A program made the position numbers and the translations under genes. Positions 17,910 through 26,057 of a DNA stretch of 64,000 nucleotides are shown here, piece by piece. A model generated the notes under the pieces. It saw only the letters and a program-made list of their open reading frames with translations. It searched no databases and was not told the DNA's origin. Origin of the DNA: Paenibacillus tepidiphilus (GTDB taxonomy: Bacteria > Bacillota > Bacilli > Paenibacillales > Paenibacillaceae). Positions within the stretch are counted from its first letter, which is position 1, and every line of letters starts with the position of its first letter. The DNA is taken from the NCBI RefSeq assembly GCF_008635795.1, contig NZ_VWRQ01000005.1, forward strand, positions 248,001 through 312,000, written 5' to 3'.

Positions 17910-17952
17910 ATGCAAGAAGGCAGTCCGGATAATCCGGACTGCCTTCTTGCAT
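17910..17952. terminator. Perfect 43-base palindrome, bidirectional terminator
   Basis: A 21-base arm (from ATGCAAGAAGG...) is exactly complementary to the arm ending at 17952, around a single central base. It lies between ftsW and the convergent asp23 gene and probably terminates both. On the + side it is followed by TTTCTATTC. Confidence 0.85.
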
Positions 17953-18011
17953 TTCTATTCTCTTCCGCAAGCCGGAAGAGTCACAGGCGCGGCTGGCCGT
18001 GCCCTTTCTCG

Positions 18012-18380
18012 TTACGCGATTTCGTCGTTCTTGAAGGCTACGCCTTCGACCTTGACGTTGACTTCCACAATGCGCAGCCCCGTCATGCTCTCGACAGCCT
18101 CGCGTACGTTCTGCTGCAGCATACGGCATACTTCGTGAATCGGAGTCTCATAGAGTACGATAATCCGCAGATCCACAGCCGCTTCCAGCTGTCCCACTTC
18201 TACGGTAACGCCTTTCTGTACATTCTTGCCGCTGAGGCGTTTGGCCCAGCCTTCGGACAATCCGCCTGACATGGCTGCAATCCCCGGCGTCTCCAGAGCG
18301 GCCATACCGGCAATCTTCGAAACGACGTCATTCGATATCCGTATATTACCCATTTCCAGTTGTTGAAGTTGTTCTGCCAT
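18012..18380 (-). CDS. Asp23/Gls24 family envelope-stress protein
   Basis: 122 residues with the family pattern: GNIRISNDVVSKIAGMAALE, PGIAAMSGG, then GVTVEVGQLEAAVDLRIIVL and YETPIHEVCRMLQQNVREAV. Members are abundant small proteins near the membrane connected with alkaline or cell-wall stress. A GGGGGG ribosome site precedes ATG 18380. It is a single gene converging on ftsW. Confidence 0.9.
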   Translation of the reverse strand: MAEQLQQLEMGNIRISNDVVSKIAGMAALETPGIAAMSGGLSEGWAKRLSGKNVQKGVTVEVGQLEAAVDLRIIVLYETPIHEVCRMLQQNVREAVESMTGLRIVEVNVKVEGVAFKNDEIA

Positions 18381-18466
18381 GCCATATCCCCCCTACACTC
18401 ATTATCAATTATTGTAATTCGAAAGCGGGTTAAAAAGCAAATACATCCATCGCTTTGTCAAACTCG

Positions 18467-18495
18467 TTTACACTAAGGATTGATTTGGGTATAGT
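18467..18495 (+). promoter_or_regulatory. Sigma-A-like promoter for the cation/proton antiporter
   Basis: TTTACA (18467-18472) and TATAGT (18490-18495) are separated by 17 bases, 50 bases before the start codon. Confidence 0.6.
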
Positions 18496-18545
18496 GAATT
18501 ATGGATTTAACAACTTACATATAATGAGACTGGAGGGTGTCGGAT

Positions 18546-19622
18546 TTGAAAAAATGGATTTCACCTGCGCTGATGATCATTACGTTTCTCCTCAGCGCCA
18601 TCGGACACTACGCGGACTGGGATCACACGCTTCAGTTTGTCGTCTCCGCGGTTGCCGTCATTTTCGTCGCCGGCTTTCTCGGACGGGCGACCGAAAGCGT
18701 GGCCCATTACGCCGGACAACGGCTCGGCGGCTTCCTGAACGCCACCTTCGGCAACGCCGCAGAACTGATTATCGCCTTCTTCCTGGTGAAGGAGGGCCTG
18801 TTCGACATGGTCAAGGCGAGCCTCACCGGCTCGATCATCGGCAACCTGCTGCTCGTGCTCGGGCTCAGCATCTTCGCCGGGGGGCTGAAGTTCAAGACGC
18901 AGAACTTCAATGTAACCTTGGCCGGAATGAACGGCTCGCTGATGATTGTGGCCGTCATCGCCCTGTTCGTGCCGGCCATGTTCTTCAACACCCACTCCAT
19001 TACGGACAGCGATACCAAGACGCTGAGCCTGGTGGTCGCCGGTGTGCTGATCGTCTCGTACATCGCGTGGCTGATCTTCTCGATGATTACCCACAAGAAG
19101 TTCCTGGCCGATGTGACCGAAGACGGTCAAGAAGAGCTGCCCAATGAGCATCCGCCCGTCTGGTCCAAGCGCAAGTCGATTCTCTATCTGGTACTGGCTA
19201 CAGTCATGGTCGCCTTCGTCAGCGAATGGCTGGTCGGCACGCTGGAGACCCTTACTGAGCGCTTTGGATTCAGCGAGCTGTTCGTCGGCGCGTTCCTGGT
19301 GGCGATTATCGGCAATGCTGCTGAACACAGCGCCGCTATCATGCTGGCGATGAAGAACAAGATCGGCGCCGCTGTGGAAATCGCGGTCGGCAGCAGTCTG
19401 CAGATTGCGCTGTTTGTAGCGCCCGTACTCGTATTTTCAAGCTTTTTCCTAAACAGCAACAACACGATGGACATTGTCTTCACGATCATTGAAATAGTCG
19501 CCATCGCCGTCTCGGTGTTTATCGCCAAGTCTATCACGCAGGACGGCTCTACCAACTGGTATGAAGGCCTGCTCCTGCTCGCCGTATATGTGATCCTCGG
19601 CGTGTCGTTCTTCCTGGTATAG
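18546..19622 (+). CDS. cax: Ca2+/H+ antiporter (CAX family, YfkE/ChaA-like)
   Basis: 358 residues with about 11 membrane helices and the two inverted CAX repeats, each with its signature: FLNATFGNAAELIIAFF and FLVAIIGNAAEHSAAIM. The conserved acidic residues of both GNAAE motifs are present. It exchanges cytoplasmic Ca2+ for external protons. I choose TTG at 18546 (GGAGG 9 bases upstream, then KKWISPALM); a GTG at 18537 sits too near the ribosome site. It is a single gene with its own promoter and a strong terminator. Confidence 0.9.
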   Translation: MKKWISPALMIITFLLSAIGHYADWDHTLQFVVSAVAVIFVAGFLGRATESVAHYAGQRLGGFLNATFGNAAELIIAFFLVKEGLFDMVKASLTGSIIGNLLLVLGLSIFAGGLKFKTQNFNVTLAGMNGSLMIVAVIALFVPAMFFNTHSITDSDTKTLSLVVAGVLIVSYIAWLIFSMITHKKFLADVTEDGQEELPNEHPPVWSKRKSILYLVLATVMVAFVSEWLVGTLETLTERFGFSELFVGAFLVAIIGNAAEHSAAIMLAMKNKIGAAVEIAVGSSLQIALFVAPVLVFSSFFLNSNNTMDIVFTIIEIVAIAVSVFIAKSITQDGSTNWYEGLLLLAVYVILGVSFFLV

Positions 19623-19646
19623 ACAAGGCATCAGGATAAACAAACC

Positions 19647-19697
19647 AAAAACGCACATGTGACTCCAGCCGGTCTGCCGGGAGTTCATGTGCGTTTT
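19647..19697. terminator. Bidirectional terminator between cax and ylaN
   Basis: AAAACGCACATG(T)GACTCC pairs with GGAGTTCATGTGCGTTTT, with A-rich and T-rich flanks on the two sides. Confidence 0.8.
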
Positions 19698-19719
19698 GTA
19701 TGATCGGAGTATGACAGGC

Positions 19720-20022
19720 CTATACCCCGCGTTCTTCCGCCTTCTGGTTCAATGCCTCATACAGCACAGCCAAATTGCGTTCCAGCTCGCTCAGAAGCAG
19801 CTTGCCCGTAAGCTCCGGCACAAGTCCGGCTCTGACCGCGAAATCCACTTCCTTGGAGAAGCCGTACATTTGGGTATCGAGCACTTCCTCATAGAGAGGA
19901 CAGTAACGCGTAGCCAAATTCTCCATCTGCACTTCAATGAGCTTCTGAATTTTATTGGCATCTTCTTGTAGAAGAGTGATTGCTTTGAGATTCAGCTGTT
20001 CCTGCAAATCTGATGAAGTCAT
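19720..20022 (-). CDS. ylaN: YlaN family protein (UPF0358 / DUF1507)
   Basis: 100 residues, all helical, with the YlaN pattern: [40 protein letters not shown] and AVRAGLV. YlaN binds iron and interacts with Fur in B. subtilis and S. aureus, which matters here because Fur-like sites occur near 61-62 kb. ATG 20022 follows a run of six G's at the right distance; a longer frame to 20181 has no ribosome site. Single-gene unit. Confidence 0.88.
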   Translation of the reverse strand: MTSSDLQEQLNLKAITLLQEDANKIQKLIEVQMENLATRYCPLYEEVLDTQMYGFSKEVDFAVRAGLVPELTGKLLLSELERNLAVLYEALNQKAEERGV

Positions 20023-20205
20023 GCATATTCCCCCCCATGTCCAAAAGTTACTGCTGCGGTTTGCCATTTCTTTAATATTAGTCGAAATCGGGGTCCAATA
20101 CAAGAATTGTGTTTGGAACAGCCTCTCCTTGGAAGGAACAGCGATGCTGTCCGGGATAAAGCAGGATTTATAGCGTACCATCTATACACTCTTATGAGTT
20201 ACAGC

Positions 20206-20236
20206 AAAGACGCCCTGCCGCAGGGCAGGACGTCTT
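20206..20236 (-). terminator. Terminator after the HPr-like gene
   Basis: On the minus strand AGACGTCCTGCCCT pairs with AGGGC(A)GGACGTCT-like sequence (AGACGCCCTGCCGCAGGGC on the plus strand), followed by TTTGCTG. It lies 20 bases after the stop. Confidence 0.65.
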
Positions 20237-20255
20237 CTGGCCATTCAATTATTCT

Positions 20256-20501
20256 TTACTCAGCAACCACTGTAAAATTCAGATTGTGCTTGGCGAACAC
20301 TTCGCTCATGGCTTTCTTGGCTTCTTCCGCATCAGATCCGTGAACATGCAGTTCATAGCTTTGGCTGGAAACCAGCGTAGTGAACAAGCCGAGGATACTC
20401 TTAACATCAATGTACTTGTTGTCCGCTTGAAGAACGATGGACGAATTGAATTTGCTTGCCGTCTGGGCAATTTCCACGATTGCCGCATTGTTACTGGACA
20501 T
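20256..20501 (-). CDS. HPr-like protein lacking His15, with Ser46 kept (Crh-like)
   Basis: 81 residues, chosen from ATG 20501 because GGAGGG lies 7 bases upstream. Alignment by eye to HPr: QTASKF matches the QTASKY helix and VKSILGL matches LKSIMGV with the HPr kinase serine (Ser35 here = Ser46). The N-terminus starts at the level of residue 12, so strand 1 is missing, and the site of the phospho-accepting His15 is Asn4; Arg17 is also absent. It cannot carry phosphate from EI in the normal way. It may still be phosphorylated on the serine and bind CcpA, as Crh does in B. subtilis. Single-gene unit. Confidence 0.8.
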   Translation of the reverse strand: MSSNNAAIVEIAQTASKFNSSIVLQADNKYIDVKSILGLFTTLVSSQSYELHVHGSDAEEAKKAMSEVFAKHNLNFTVVAE

Positions 20502-20602
20502 AAGAATCCCTCCGCAACTTGATATGGAACAAGGTCTTGTAATCAATACCATGATACATTGAATCCGCTTACTCGCGCAAGGTATTTTCTTGTTATTACA
20601 GG

Positions 20603-21718
20603 TTATTTCAGATTTTCCGGGTTCAGACCTTCCAGTTCGGGAAGGACAAAGATTCCGTCTTTACGGATCAGCACATCGTCGAAATAGATCTCTCCGCCGC
20701 CGTATTCCGGACGCTGAATCAGCACGAGATCCCAGTGGATAGAGGAGCGGTTGCCGTTGTCCGTCACCTCGTACGCTTGACCCGGGGTGAAGTGCAGGCT
20801 GCCGGCGATTTTCTCGTCGAACAGAATATCCTTCATCGGATGCAGAATGTAAGGATTAAAGCCGATGGCAAACTCACCGATATAACGCGCTCCTTCGTCG
20901 GAGTTCAAAATCTCGTTCAGGCGGGCGCTGTCGTTGCTGGACGCCTCAATAATTTTACCCTTTTCGAAGGTGAATTTAACATTCTCGAAGGTAATGCCGT
21001 TGTACACCGTAGCCGCATTGTAGCTAATGGTGCCATTGACGGAATCACGTACCGGCGCACTGTACACTTCACCATCGGGAATATTGCGCTGGCCGGAGCA
21101 TTTCTCCGCGCCGATTCCTTTAATCGAGAAGCTGAGATCAGTACCCGGACCGGCCAGCCGGACCTTGTCGGTGCGGCGCATCAGATCGGCCAGTGCATCC
21201 TGCGCTTTGTCCATTTTGGCGTAATCCAGATTGCACACTTCGAAATAGAAGTCTTCAAAAGCTTCCGTGGTCGTATTGGCCAGCTGTGCCATGCTGGCAT
21301 TCGGGTAGCGCAGCACGACCCATTTCGTATGCTTTACGCGCTGCTCGCTATGTACCGCATGTGAATAGATGGAGTTATACAGCTTCATATTCTCTTCCGG
21401 CACGTCGGCCAGGTCATTGATATTCTCGCCGGCCCGGATACCGATGTAACCGTCCATCTGTTTCATGCGGCTCAGGTCGATATCGGCCCAGATTTGCAGG
21501 CTCTCTTTAGTGGCATATTTCAGCATGCTGCGCAGAACGGTGCGGTCTGTCAGCTGTACGAACGCATTGCCTCCCGCTTTGCCGACCTCTTCCACTACGG
21601 CCTTAAGCAAATCTCGTTCGGTGCCGATCATTTCCACCAGCACGTTCTCGCCGGGCTGTACATTGACGGAGTATCCGACAAGATTCTCCGCCAGCTTCTG
21701 AATTCTGGGATCCTTCAT
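20603..21718 (-). CDS. M29 family aminopeptidase (AmpS/AmpT-type)
   Basis: 371 residues matching thermophilic metallo-aminopeptidases of family M29: ENLVGYSVNVQPGENVLVEM at the N-terminus, AGPGTDLSFSIKG, the metal-ligand region NIPDGEVYSAPV, GEFAIGFNP, and SIHWDLV(L)I near the C-terminus. It cuts single amino acids from peptide N-termini in the cytoplasm with two divalent metals. Length is slightly below the usual 400-410, but all the main motifs are present. AGGAAGCGAG precedes ATG 21718. Single-gene unit. Confidence 0.88.
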   Translation of the reverse strand: MKDPRIQKLAENLVGYSVNVQPGENVLVEMIGTERDLLKAVVEEVGKAGGNAFVQLTDRTVLRSMLKYATKESLQIWADIDLSRMKQMDGYIGIRAGENINDLADVPEENMKLYNSIYSHAVHSEQRVKHTKWVVLRYPNASMAQLANTTTEAFEDFYFEVCNLDYAKMDKAQDALADLMRRTDKVRLAGPGTDLSFSIKGIGAEKCSGQRNIPDGEVYSAPVRDSVNGTISYNAATVYNGITFENVKFTFEKGKIIEASSNDSARLNEILNSDEGARYIGEFAIGFNPYILHPMKDILFDEKIAGSLHFTPGQAYEVTDNGNRSSIHWDLVLIQRPEYGGGEIYFDDVLIRKDGIFVLPELEGLNPENLK

Positions 21719-21814
21719 TGCTTTCTCGCTTCCTTCCTCATGCTATAAAAATGACATTCCGTTCTATTGTAGCACGACGTCAAGCAAGCGCAAGCTTTCC
21801 GCCGCAGGCCGGGC

Positions 21815-22690
21815 TTACCGGTATCCGTAAAACTCCACCTCTGAGACATATACTTCTTCGGCTCCCTGCCCTATTGAAGCGGGCAAGCTGACCTTACGAG
21901 TCCAGGACAGCTTCTTGGGCCGGTTACGTTTGGAGTCCACCTGCAGAGAATAGACCGATGTAATCTCCGCCTGTGCCAGCTTATCGCGCAGCTCCTGCTC
22001 TTTCTGCTCCCAGAATGCTGTCAGCTCCGCCTGCTCCTCACCGCTTAAGGCCGCGCCACCGCTGATCGAGGCTTCCGGACGCACCGCCTGCATATCGCGT
22101 TCCAGCGCGGAGGCCAGCTGCGATTTGGCCGCCTCCGGAGTAAGCTCGATCCGCAGCAGCCGGGTCCCCCGGGCCGCGCGTCCTTCCTCGGTTACGGTCT
22201 GCTTGTCGAGCTTCTCCAGCTCCTCCAGCTGGCGCAGCGGATTGAGCCCCGGCAGCGGGTTCAATTCCCCCGTAGCGGATTCGCCCAGCTGAGTCCAGCC
22301 GCCGGATGTTCTGGCCAGTCGCGCAGCATACGCTCCGGCCGTTTGCGAGGTCCGGAGCCTCTTCTGCTCATCAACGGCCGCCGCTGTCTGCCCTTCCTTA
22401 TCCGGAAGCAACGTATATAAGCTTACCTTATTATGATCTTCAACGCTGCCGCCGTAGGTTAAGGCCGACTCCTTAAGCAGCTTGCCGTCCAAGAGAAGTG
22501 CAGCTGCCCCTTCGAAGGACACGCCGTCGCTGCCGTCCATGCCGGCCAGCACCAGGCTCAGCGCTTCCGCTGCCGGCTTCTGCGAGCCTTCCGAGGTGCA
22601 GCCTGCACATAGCAGGCAGCAGGCATTCAGCAGGAGGAATGCCTTTCGGGCGTGCAATAAAGTCCGCTTAGTCTTTATTCTTATTTTCAT
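21815..22690 (-). CDS. Lipoprotein of unknown function
   Basis: 291 residues. The N-terminus is a lipoprotein signal: basic start (MKIRIKTKR), hydrophobic core, lipobox LLCAGC followed by TSEGSQKP. The mature part is rich in Ala, Glu and Leu with no family I recognise. A long Glu/Lys/Leu stretch (ELTAFWEQKEQELRDKLAQA) may be a coiled coil. Two start sites are possible; ATG 22690 has GAAGGG upstream. It is anchored outside the membrane. Single gene, upstream of the GAF-GGDEF gene's terminator. Confidence 0.75.
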   Translation of the reverse strand: MKIRIKTKRTLLHARKAFLLLNACCLLCAGCTSEGSQKPAAEALSLVLAGMDGSDGVSFEGAAALLLDGKLLKESALTYGGSVEDHNKVSLYTLLPDKEGQTAAAVDEQKRLRTSQTAGAYAARLARTSGGWTQLGESATGELNPLPGLNPLRQLEELEKLDKQTVTEEGRAARGTRLLRIELTPEAAKSQLASALERDMQAVRPEASISGGAALSGEEQAELTAFWEQKEQELRDKLAQAEITSVYSLQVDSKRNRPKKLSWTRKVSLPASIGQGAEEVYVSEVEFYGYR

Positions 22691-22807
22691 CGTATTCAAG
22701 CCCTTCCCGAGCAATATGGTCGCATAGCTTTCTTTAGGTTATCCGTATACCCGTTGCCGTATCCAGAGGAGTCTTCATTAAGGTTGTGTTCACCTGCTTT
22801 GGGGCAA

Positions 22808-22842
22808 CAAAAAAAGAGTCCCGGGCTAAGCCCGGGGACTCT
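22808..22842 (-). terminator. Terminator overlapping the 3' end of the GAF-GGDEF gene
   Basis: AAGAGTCCCCGGGCT/AGCCCGGGACTCTT (minus strand) is followed by TTTTTTT. The upstream arm is formed by the last six codons of the gene and its stop codon at 22828-22826. Confidence 0.85.
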
Positions 22843-24844
22843 TGGACAATCCTTCCGTCATTTTGCTGTCGATGACCACCTGGTTACGCCCGTTGTTCTT
22901 CGCACCGTAAAGCGCCATGTCGGCCCGGTAGAACAGCGACTCCACACTTACGCGTTCGTCGATCCAGCTCCACTCCGCCACGCCGCAGGACACCGTAACC
23001 CTGGGCTCTGTCTCACCCATGACCCGCTTGCGGATCCGTTCGGCGACATTGACCGCCTGCTGTACGCCGAGCTGCGGCAGATAAACCGCCAGCTCTTCGC
23101 CGCCCCACCGGGCGGCAATATCGCCCTGGCGGATGGAGGACTTGATAATTTCACTGACCTGCTTGAGAATTTTGTCGCCTCTTTGATGGCCGTATGTATC
23201 GTTAACCGTCTTGAACTGGTCAATATCGACCACAATCAATGAGCCGCAGAAATCCGCGGTCATCCGTTCCTTAATTTCCTCGTCCAGATAGTGGCGGGCA
23301 TACAGTCCCGTCAGGCTGTCCCTGTTCGCCAGATAGCGCACTTCGGCATGCAGGCGGGCATTGCCTACCGCCAGGCCGATATGCCCCGCCATCGCCTGCA
23401 GCAGCCTGAAGCTGTCATAGGTGAAGAAATGCGGTTCCTGGTGAGCCAGCATAATCGTTCCCCGCACCACGCCCCCCACATTCAGCGGAACGGCAATCAA
23501 CGACTGGGATCGGGTGGCTTCCATCAGCCGTGATTTCGCACCGGGCATTCCGGCGAAATCCGAGAGTATAATCGCCTCTCCCGTAGTATAGATCTTGCCG
23601 CTGATGCCTTCGGTGCTGTTGATAATTTCGCCGACAAGCGGAAGGTGGTTGCAGGCGATCACCTCCAGGCCGCCCTTCTCTTCATTCATATGAAGGATGC
23701 AGCAGTAATCGGCGCCGAACATCTCCAGCAGCTCTTCAAAGGCGTACTGGAAGATATCGCCGAGCCGCAGGCTCTGGTTAAGCCGCTGCGTCAATTCGTT
23801 GCTCATCCGCAGCTCGCGGATCAGCTGATTGGAGCGTTCAAAGAGCTTGGCGTTCTCAAAAGCGGTTCCCGCTGTATCGGCTACCATGGACAGGAAGCGT
23901 AAATCCACTTCAGGGAAGGCGGGCTTGTCCAGTACCATATGAAAGACTCCGTACACGCCCTGCTTGCCGCCAAGCGGCAGACCGATCTCGACAACCTCAC
24001 TATCCTCGCGCCCGGCATTCAGCGTTACCTGCCCGTCCTTGAACGCTTTCGCACAGACATCCTCACTCCCCAGGCGGAGCTGGAGCGGTTTGACCTGCGG
24101 ATGCGTACTGCGGTGATCCTGGGACATGAACAGCTCCAGCACCGCATCCGGATACATGGCTGAAAGACTGTCGATGACCTCGGCCAGTACGGCGTTAACA
24201 TCAATATTGTCATGCATGCGCTGCACAATCTGAAAGAGTAGTGAGCGGCGGTTGCTCTCACGCTCTGCATGCTGGTGGATCCGGGCCAAATCGGCTACGA
24301 ACAGATGCTCAAAGTTACGGTAGAAGCAGACCGGAAAGTGTTTGGCCATCGCCTCCGCCGTATGCCATCCGCCCTGTTCGTATTGCACAGCAGGCATCGC
24401 ACAGCAGAGCAATGCAAAGATTTCCCCAGCCTTGCGGGTACGCAGGGGAAACGTCATCAGATACAACTGCTGGCCATTCACCCGCTCCTGCGCGGCGTAA
24501 ATTTCGCCTGAGTCCAGGCTGATGGCCGCATATTCCTGCCATTTACTCTGCACATACGGTTCCTTGTGTTCCCCGGCATGTCCGGCTTGAGGGGAAGGCC
24601 CGATCCATTTGAGCTCATGACTCAGCACACACCAATCCCAATGCTTCGCATATTGCGGGGCAGACTCAGCGCGCCATTCACTGAAACTTTCTGCAATAAG
24701 CTCGGCGGCGTAAGGAAAGTCGTGGGAGACGATATCCGTTTCCTTTAACCAAGCGGCGGGATCATAATGTTCTCCGCTTGATCTCACGGCACCCTGCAAC
24801 AGCGCACGAAAATATTCTTGATCACGCGCTTCCTGATCTGACAT
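22826..24844 (-). CDS. GAF-containing diguanylate cyclase
   Basis: 672 residues. Residues 1-190 are an unassigned N-terminal domain; two GAF domains follow (roughly 200-350 and 375-510, the latter with CNHLPLVGEIINSTEGISGK and IAVPLNVGGVVRGTIMLAHQ), then a C-terminal GGDEF domain (DSLTGLYARHYLDEEI, LIVVDIDQFKTVNDTYGHQR, active motif GGEEL). It should make cyclic-di-GMP in response to a ligand of the GAF domains. No membrane segment, so cytoplasmic. ATG 24844 has GGGGATCC upstream; an alternative start lies 48 bases earlier. Confidence 0.88.
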   Translation of the reverse strand: MSDQEARDQEYFRALLQGAVRSSGEHYDPAAWLKETDIVSHDFPYAAELIAESFSEWRAESAPQYAKHWDWCVLSHELKWIGPSPQAGHAGEHKEPYVQSKWQEYAAISLDSGEIYAAQERVNGQQLYLMTFPLRTRKAGEIFALLCCAMPAVQYEQGGWHTAEAMAKHFPVCFYRNFEHLFVADLARIHQHAERESNRRSLLFQIVQRMHDNIDVNAVLAEVIDSLSAMYPDAVLELFMSQDHRSTHPQVKPLQLRLGSEDVCAKAFKDGQVTLNAGREDSEVVEIGLPLGGKQGVYGVFHMVLDKPAFPEVDLRFLSMVADTAGTAFENAKLFERSNQLIRELRMSNELTQRLNQSLRLGDIFQYAFEELLEMFGADYCCILHMNEEKGGLEVIACNHLPLVGEIINSTEGISGKIYTTGEAIILSDFAGMPGAKSRLMEATRSQSLIAVPLNVGGVVRGTIMLAHQEPHFFTYDSFRLLQAMAGHIGLAVGNARLHAEVRYLANRDSLTGLYARHYLDEEIKERMTADFCGSLIVVDIDQFKTVNDTYGHQRGDKILKQVSEIIKSSIRQGDIAARWGGEELAVYLPQLGVQQAVNVAERIRKRVMGETEPRVTVSCGVAEWSWIDERVSVESLFYRADMALYGAKNNGRNQVVIDSKMTEGLSKSPRA

Positions 24845-25011
24845 AAAGAGGATCCCCTTTGCATCCGTATTAAAGATTCCGACTGTATCCAATTAGCTAC
24901 ATTTTACTCCCTTTCCCCATACATTGCATTATATTTTCCGCAAAAGCACGATTTTTTTTAGGACCAAAGTACTAACGACAAGGATTGACAAAAATCTATC
25001 TAAAGAGTTGC

Positions 25012-25039
25012 TTGACTTTAGCATTCATTTTCATATAAT
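25012..25039 (+). promoter_or_regulatory. Strong sigma-A promoter of rpsD
   Basis: TTGACT (25012-25017) and TATAAT (25034-25039) with a 16-base spacer. The start of transcription would be near 25046. An upstream TTGACA (24985) has no partner. Confidence 0.75.
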
Positions 25040-25045
25040 ATTTAT

Positions 25046-25233
25046 TGTTGAACAAGACTGTAACAAGTCTTTATTGGGCGTAACGTTGTGTCACCCTCAC
25101 GCTTCTCGTTACTGCCAGGGCAGCGGCTGAACTCCCCTGACGGTGTGAAACCACAGAATGCTTTCACGGATACGATTAGCGGCGCAAATAGAGCCCTCAA
25201 ATGAAATTTCAATTTAAAGGAGTCTACTATAAC
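25046..25233 (+). promoter_or_regulatory. Structured rpsD leader, probable S4 autoregulatory region
   Basis: About 190 bases separate the promoter from the rpsD start and hold no gene. Several short inverted repeats are visible (for example GCCAGGGCAGCGGCTG and GTGAAA...TTTCAC around 25145-25170). In Bacillus, S4 represses its own rpsD mRNA through a leader of similar length. No terminator was seen in the leader, so control would be at translation. Bases 24845-25011 upstream hold nothing recognised. Confidence 0.5.
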
Positions 25234-25833
25234 ATGGCACGTTACACCGGACCTAAATTTAAACTCAGCCGCCGTCTGGGCATTTCCCTTAGCGGTACAG
25301 GCAAAGACTTGAAACGCCCTTTCCCTCCGGGACAGCATGGCGCTAACCAACGCCGCAAGGTAAGCAACTACGGTATGCAGTTGCTTGAGAAGCAGAAGCT
25401 GCGCCATATGTACGGTTTGGGCGAGAAGCAATTCCGCACACTGTTCTCCAAAGCACAGAAGCTGCAAGGTATTGCGGGCGAGAACTTCATGTTCCTGCTT
25501 GAAAGCCGTCTGGACAACCTCGTGTATCGTCTGGGCTTCGCCAACTCCCGCGCCGGCGCGCGTCAGCTGGTATCCCATGGACACGTAACTGTTAACGGCA
25601 AGAAAGTCGATATCGCTTCTTACCGTGTAAGTGTAGGCGATGTTATCGGCCTGCGCGAAAGAAGCCGTTCGATGAAATCCATCAAGGAAGCTCTGGAAGG
25701 CCGCACTCATCTGCCGGCTTACCTGGAATATGCTGACGCTGCTTTCGAAGGCAAATACATCCGTTTGCCAGAGCGCGCTGAGCTCTCCCAGGACATCGAC
25801 GAGAAGCAAATCGTCGAATTCTACAACCGTTAA
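25234..25833 (+). CDS. rpsD: 30S ribosomal protein S4
   Basis: 199 residues starting [16 protein letters not shown], with the [10 protein letters not shown] motif, the [11 protein letters not shown] helix and an S4 RNA-binding domain ([20 protein letters not shown], then [19 protein letters not shown]). S4 is a primary 16S rRNA binder and organises the 5' domain of the 30S subunit. ATG 25234 has AAAGGAG 11 bases upstream. As in B. subtilis it stands alone rather than in the large ribosomal operons. A strong terminator follows. Confidence 0.98.
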   Translation: MARYTGPKFKLSRRLGISLSGTGKDLKRPFPPGQHGANQRRKVSNYGMQLLEKQKLRHMYGLGEKQFRTLFSKAQKLQGIAGENFMFLLESRLDNLVYRLGFANSRAGARQLVSHGHVTVNGKKVDIASYRVSVGDVIGLRERSRSMKSIKEALEGRTHLPAYLEYADAAFEGKYIRLPERAELSQDIDEKQIVEFYNR

Positions 25834-25855
25834 GATTTGCCTTACCGGCGAACTG

Positions 25856-25885
25856 AAAGCCCCCGGATTTATCCGGGGGCTTTTT
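25856..25885 (+). terminator. Intrinsic terminator of rpsD
   Basis: AAAGCCCCCGGAT pairs with ATCCGGGGGCTTTTT, a GC-rich stem with a T tract 23 bases after the stop. Confidence 0.95.
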
Positions 25886-26023
25886 GCTGTCCGGGCCCTT
25901 TTCCAGCGCAGCTGCAGCATGATTGCCGATAAGTCCCGCTAAAGAATGCTCCTCCTTGAGCCTATTCGCCCCACTTTCTGCTTCCGGTACCGCAGAAGCG
26001 CATTCAAAAGCAGCAAATTGTGC

Positions 26024-26029
26024 TATAAT
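26024..26029 (+). promoter_or_regulatory. Extended -10 promoter of the class A PBP gene
   Basis: TGCTATAAT (TG-N-TATAAT) is an extended -10 element 28 bases before the start codon. No good -35 box is visible, as expected for this type. Confidence 0.55.
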
Positions 26030-26057
26030 AGTTCCGTTAAAAGGAGGATTATCGTCG

